DNA of 64,000 nucleotides, from assembly GCF_046630445.1 (NCBI RefSeq), contig NC_092333.1, positions 711,197,001 through 711,261,000 on the forward strand. The letters are read 5' to 3'. This stretch comes from Rutidosis leptorrhynchoides. Its lineage: Eukaryota > Streptophyta > Magnoliopsida > Asterales > Asteraceae. Below the pieces are notes generated by a model that was given only the letters and a program-made list of their open reading frames with translations, was not told the DNA's origin and made no database searches. Position 1 is the first letter of the stretch. Each line of letters opens with the position of its first letter. Positions 62,169-64,000 of the stretch are shown here, piece after piece. A program made the translations under genes and the position numbers.

Positions 62169-62465
62169 GGTGTTCTAAACAAAAATATTGACTCAAGTAA
62201 AAATCCAGTATTCAAATAGTAATAATACAGTATATAGTAACCAACATGGAATCAACACATCACATATTTATTAAATAACGCATCTAGGTACAAATACCAC
62301 AAAATCATCGTACAGTAATGTAAATAGAACATCGTGCAAGAATTAAATAACGCAAAGTTCCATTCATTAATAATAAGTTGCATACATCTGTATAAATTCG
62401 TACAATACATAAGTGAAACATAAAACTACAACTAGATTACATAATGAAATCTAAATACAAAAGCC

Positions 62466-63119
62466 CTACGGTGAAGGTGGGTGTAGGATGTCCAATACAT
62501 GGGACATCTGGTCCTCAAGCTCAGTAACTCGAGCTCGGACGATCCCCACCTCCCTTGTCAATTCCTCGACAGTGGGTGATGGTGGGGCAGGCGGTGCAGG
62601 TGGTGCGGGTGGTGCTGGTGGTGCAGATGTAGACGGTCCGGCTCCAGAAATATTCAGTACGTAACGGGGTTCCTTACGCACGAGTGGGTCGGCAGGGTAC
62701 GACACAAGCCGCTTACGGGCAGTAACCCTACGACGCCGACTAAATGCGTCAGTGAATGCTCGTCCTCCGTTGACCCCCAGAATGATGGTGTCATCGAAGC
62801 GGTACCGCTTCTTCGGCGGGGTGGAGGGTGGCTGTACAGGTGCATCCGGGTCCTCCTTGTCGGAGTCATCGTCACTCGAGTCGTCTATGGATGAATCGTC
62901 GGATGAAGAATTAGCGGATGATGGGTCGTCCGAATCATGTGGTGGTGACTGCACGGGCGGTCCTCCTTGGGCAGCTATCATCTGTTGGTATCGGGCGGGT
63001 CCGATCGGAATGAGACGTCCATCAGGGGTGCGTCGGCACCAATGGCGATACCGGTTACGGAATGAACCTTCCCCGAATTCTGCGGGAATCACAATCTCAC
63101 CGGAGCGGGGCTGTGACAC
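62466..63119 (-). CDS. Extra ORF upstream of gag in element G3 (217 residues)
   Basis: Open frame starting MSQPRSGEIVIPAEFGEGSF. It has a basic N-terminal part (RNRYRHWCRRTPDGRLIPIG), a long Ser/Asp-rich acidic stretch (about residues 60-95), a basic patch (SRRRRVTARKRL), a run of PAPPAPPAPP, and a C-terminal heptad pattern (VEELTREVGIVRARVTELED) likely to form a coiled coil. No known enzyme domain. It sits between the primer site and gag in the element's own direction, and I infer an accessory protein of the retrotransposon lineage. Similar N-terminal and coiled-coil architecture occurs in unannotated Asteraceae proteins, by memory only. Confidence 0.55.
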   Translation of the reverse strand: MSQPRSGEIVIPAEFGEGSFRNRYRHWCRRTPDGRLIPIGPARYQQMIAAQGGPPVQSPPHDSDDPSSANSSSDDSSIDDSSDDDSDKEDPDAPVQPPSTPPKKRYRFDDTIILGVNGGRAFTDAFSRRRRVTARKRLVSYPADPLVRKEPRYVLNISGAGPSTSAPPAPPAPPAPPAPPSPTVEELTREVGIVRARVTELEDQMSHVLDILHPPSP

Positions 63120-63651
63120 CGAGGGTCCGGGGCAGATGGAGCTGAAATCTCCGGAGGGTCCTGGGTTCCGTCTACAGTAACCACTGGAACCGGTGTATGG
63201 CTGCTAGCTCCGAAAGATGAAGCGCCGGGGTCACTCGTAGGTAACGGGGTCGATGTGTCGGCAGCAGCAGTAGGTGTGGTGGCTGACTAGTCTGAACTGC
63301 CCAAAATGATAGCAGGTGGAATATCCGACATCTGAACAAGGAAAAATAAATTTTCCATGTCAGTAAGTCATAAAGCAAGCACGTATTAGGCCAACAGTCT
63401 AAATCATGTATAACAGTACATAGCATGGCAATAATAGCAAATCGTATGAAAGTAGCATGCAGTCGAAAGCAAGTAGTATCATGCAGTAGTGAAATCATGT
63501 ACTAGGGTACGGCATATAGCAGTAAAAGTAAGCAGCAGCATGCAGTAAGTTCAACAGAAACAAGCAAACTAGCAAGTTGTAGATTAGTCCTATTAGTGAA
63601 TCCTAATCGGGTCGGTCTTAGACTAACTAATGCATCCTAATTCCCTACAAC

Positions 63652-63668
63652 CAATGCTCTGATACCAA
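63652..63668 (-). other. Primer-binding site of element G3
   Basis: The minus strand reads TTTGGTATCAGAGCATTGG right next to the 5' LTR, matching the initiator tRNA-Met complement. Confidence 0.9.
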
Positions 63669-63669
63669 A

Positions 63670-64000
63670 TGTGACGCCCCGTACTAAATCAACATGTACG
63701 GACCATCAACAACAGGATCATTACAAGGTCAAACACTATATGCGTTTTCAAAACAAGTTTGCATTCATGGTAAAAGGTGGCGTCATAACCAACGTCAAAT
63801 GTTTTACATCAAAAGTATGCTTCAATGAATAGAAGCCATTAATAATAGTACGTGACCCTTAGGTCGTTACAAATCATAGTTTCAAATGTAATTAAGTTTG
63901 AATGCAAGACAAAGTAGTTCATGCGGTGACAACTCTAAAGCAGCGGGTGTCTACAGCAAGACTAGTACACAGTGGAAGCAACCTTAAGCACCTGAGAAAA
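63670..64000 (-). repeat. 5' LTR of element G3, inner end only
   Basis: TGTGACGCCCCGTACTAAAT and the following 300 bp repeat the 3' LTR from 54683 almost base for base (few differences, such as TGACGTC against TGGCGTC). It continues beyond the window. Confidence 0.95.

Larger units (their letters stand above)
54683..64000 (-). mobile_element. Ty3/gypsy chromovirus (element G3), running past the window end
   Basis: Left-facing element: 3' LTR 54683-57684, internal region 57685-63669, and the first 331 bp of the 5' LTR from 63670. It carries gag, protease, reverse transcriptase, RNase H, integrase and an extra ORF upstream of gag. It inserted into the LTR that begins at 53070; the 5 bp outside it (AAAGG, 54678-54682) would be the target duplication, whose partner is outside the window. 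Over the 331 bp available the two LTRs are nearly identical, so it is young. The coding region is broken, with about four or five breaks. Confidence 0.95.

Overview
This is nuclear DNA of a flowering plant, very probably a eudicot and most likely an Asteraceae. The family guess is an inference from remembered repeat and gene families: long chromovirus LTRs that begin near TGTGATGACCCGG, and an expanded HROB-like OB-fold gene family. The window is repeat-rich and mostly LTR retrotransposons nested in one another. It also holds pieces of Helitron DNA transposons, small MITE-type elements, an organelle-like block, one apparently whole host gene and several broken ones. I see no rRNA or tRNA gene and no CRISPR array.

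Layout. 1-3653: left-facing Athila-type Ty3/gypsy element (gag and 5' LTR; the rest lies left of the window), inserted into a Ty1/copia element (3654-7400). 7402-8372: fragment of a SKU5-similar (multicopper-oxidase-like) gene that keeps an intron with a 306-bp Tourist-like MITE in it. 8724-13031: 3' part of a left-facing Helitron, made of its 3' terminus, an RPA-like gene and the C-terminal end of its helicase. 13032-14700: a second copy (about 98% identical) of the Helitron tail. 14701-16400: AT-rich spacer. 16401-29275: an organelle-like block split first by a whole-length chromovirus (16507-25820, TSD GGGTG, with a 697-bp hAT-like element in its 3' LTR) and again by a solo LTR (26135-28931, TSD GAAGT). 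29276-33167: Rep and helicase part of a left-facing Helitron. 33168-34310: its presumed 5' side, with a 0.44-kb tandem duplication. 34919-35876: an almost 1-kb foldback inverted repeat. 36306-38547: a seven-exon, apparently intact SKS/L-ascorbate-oxidase-homologue gene, left-facing. 40087-52388: an HROB-like OB-fold gene interrupted by an 11.4-kb chromovirus (40858-52240, TSD AGTAT) that carries F-box-like passenger sequence. 52614-53069: a truncated unknown ORF cut by a chromovirus LTR (53070-54682), itself cut by another chromovirus (54683 to beyond the window end).

How the parts relate. The two Helitron helicase pieces, 29276-33167 and 12251-13031, are in the same orientation and are almost exactly complementary: one stops after the LTEN motif and the other resumes at SKWLLDVG. 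The 16 kb between them can be read as filler (a copy of the Helitron's own RPA tail, then unrelated DNA and organelle-like DNA) that was later hit by two LTR elements. The SKS fragment at 7.4-8.4 kb is a degenerate genomic duplicate of the intact SKS gene at 36-38.5 kb.

Limits. All homology calls are from reading translations and remembered family motifs. No alignment or database search was run. Exon boundaries are from GT/AG signals and frame continuity only. LTR divergences are by-eye counts.
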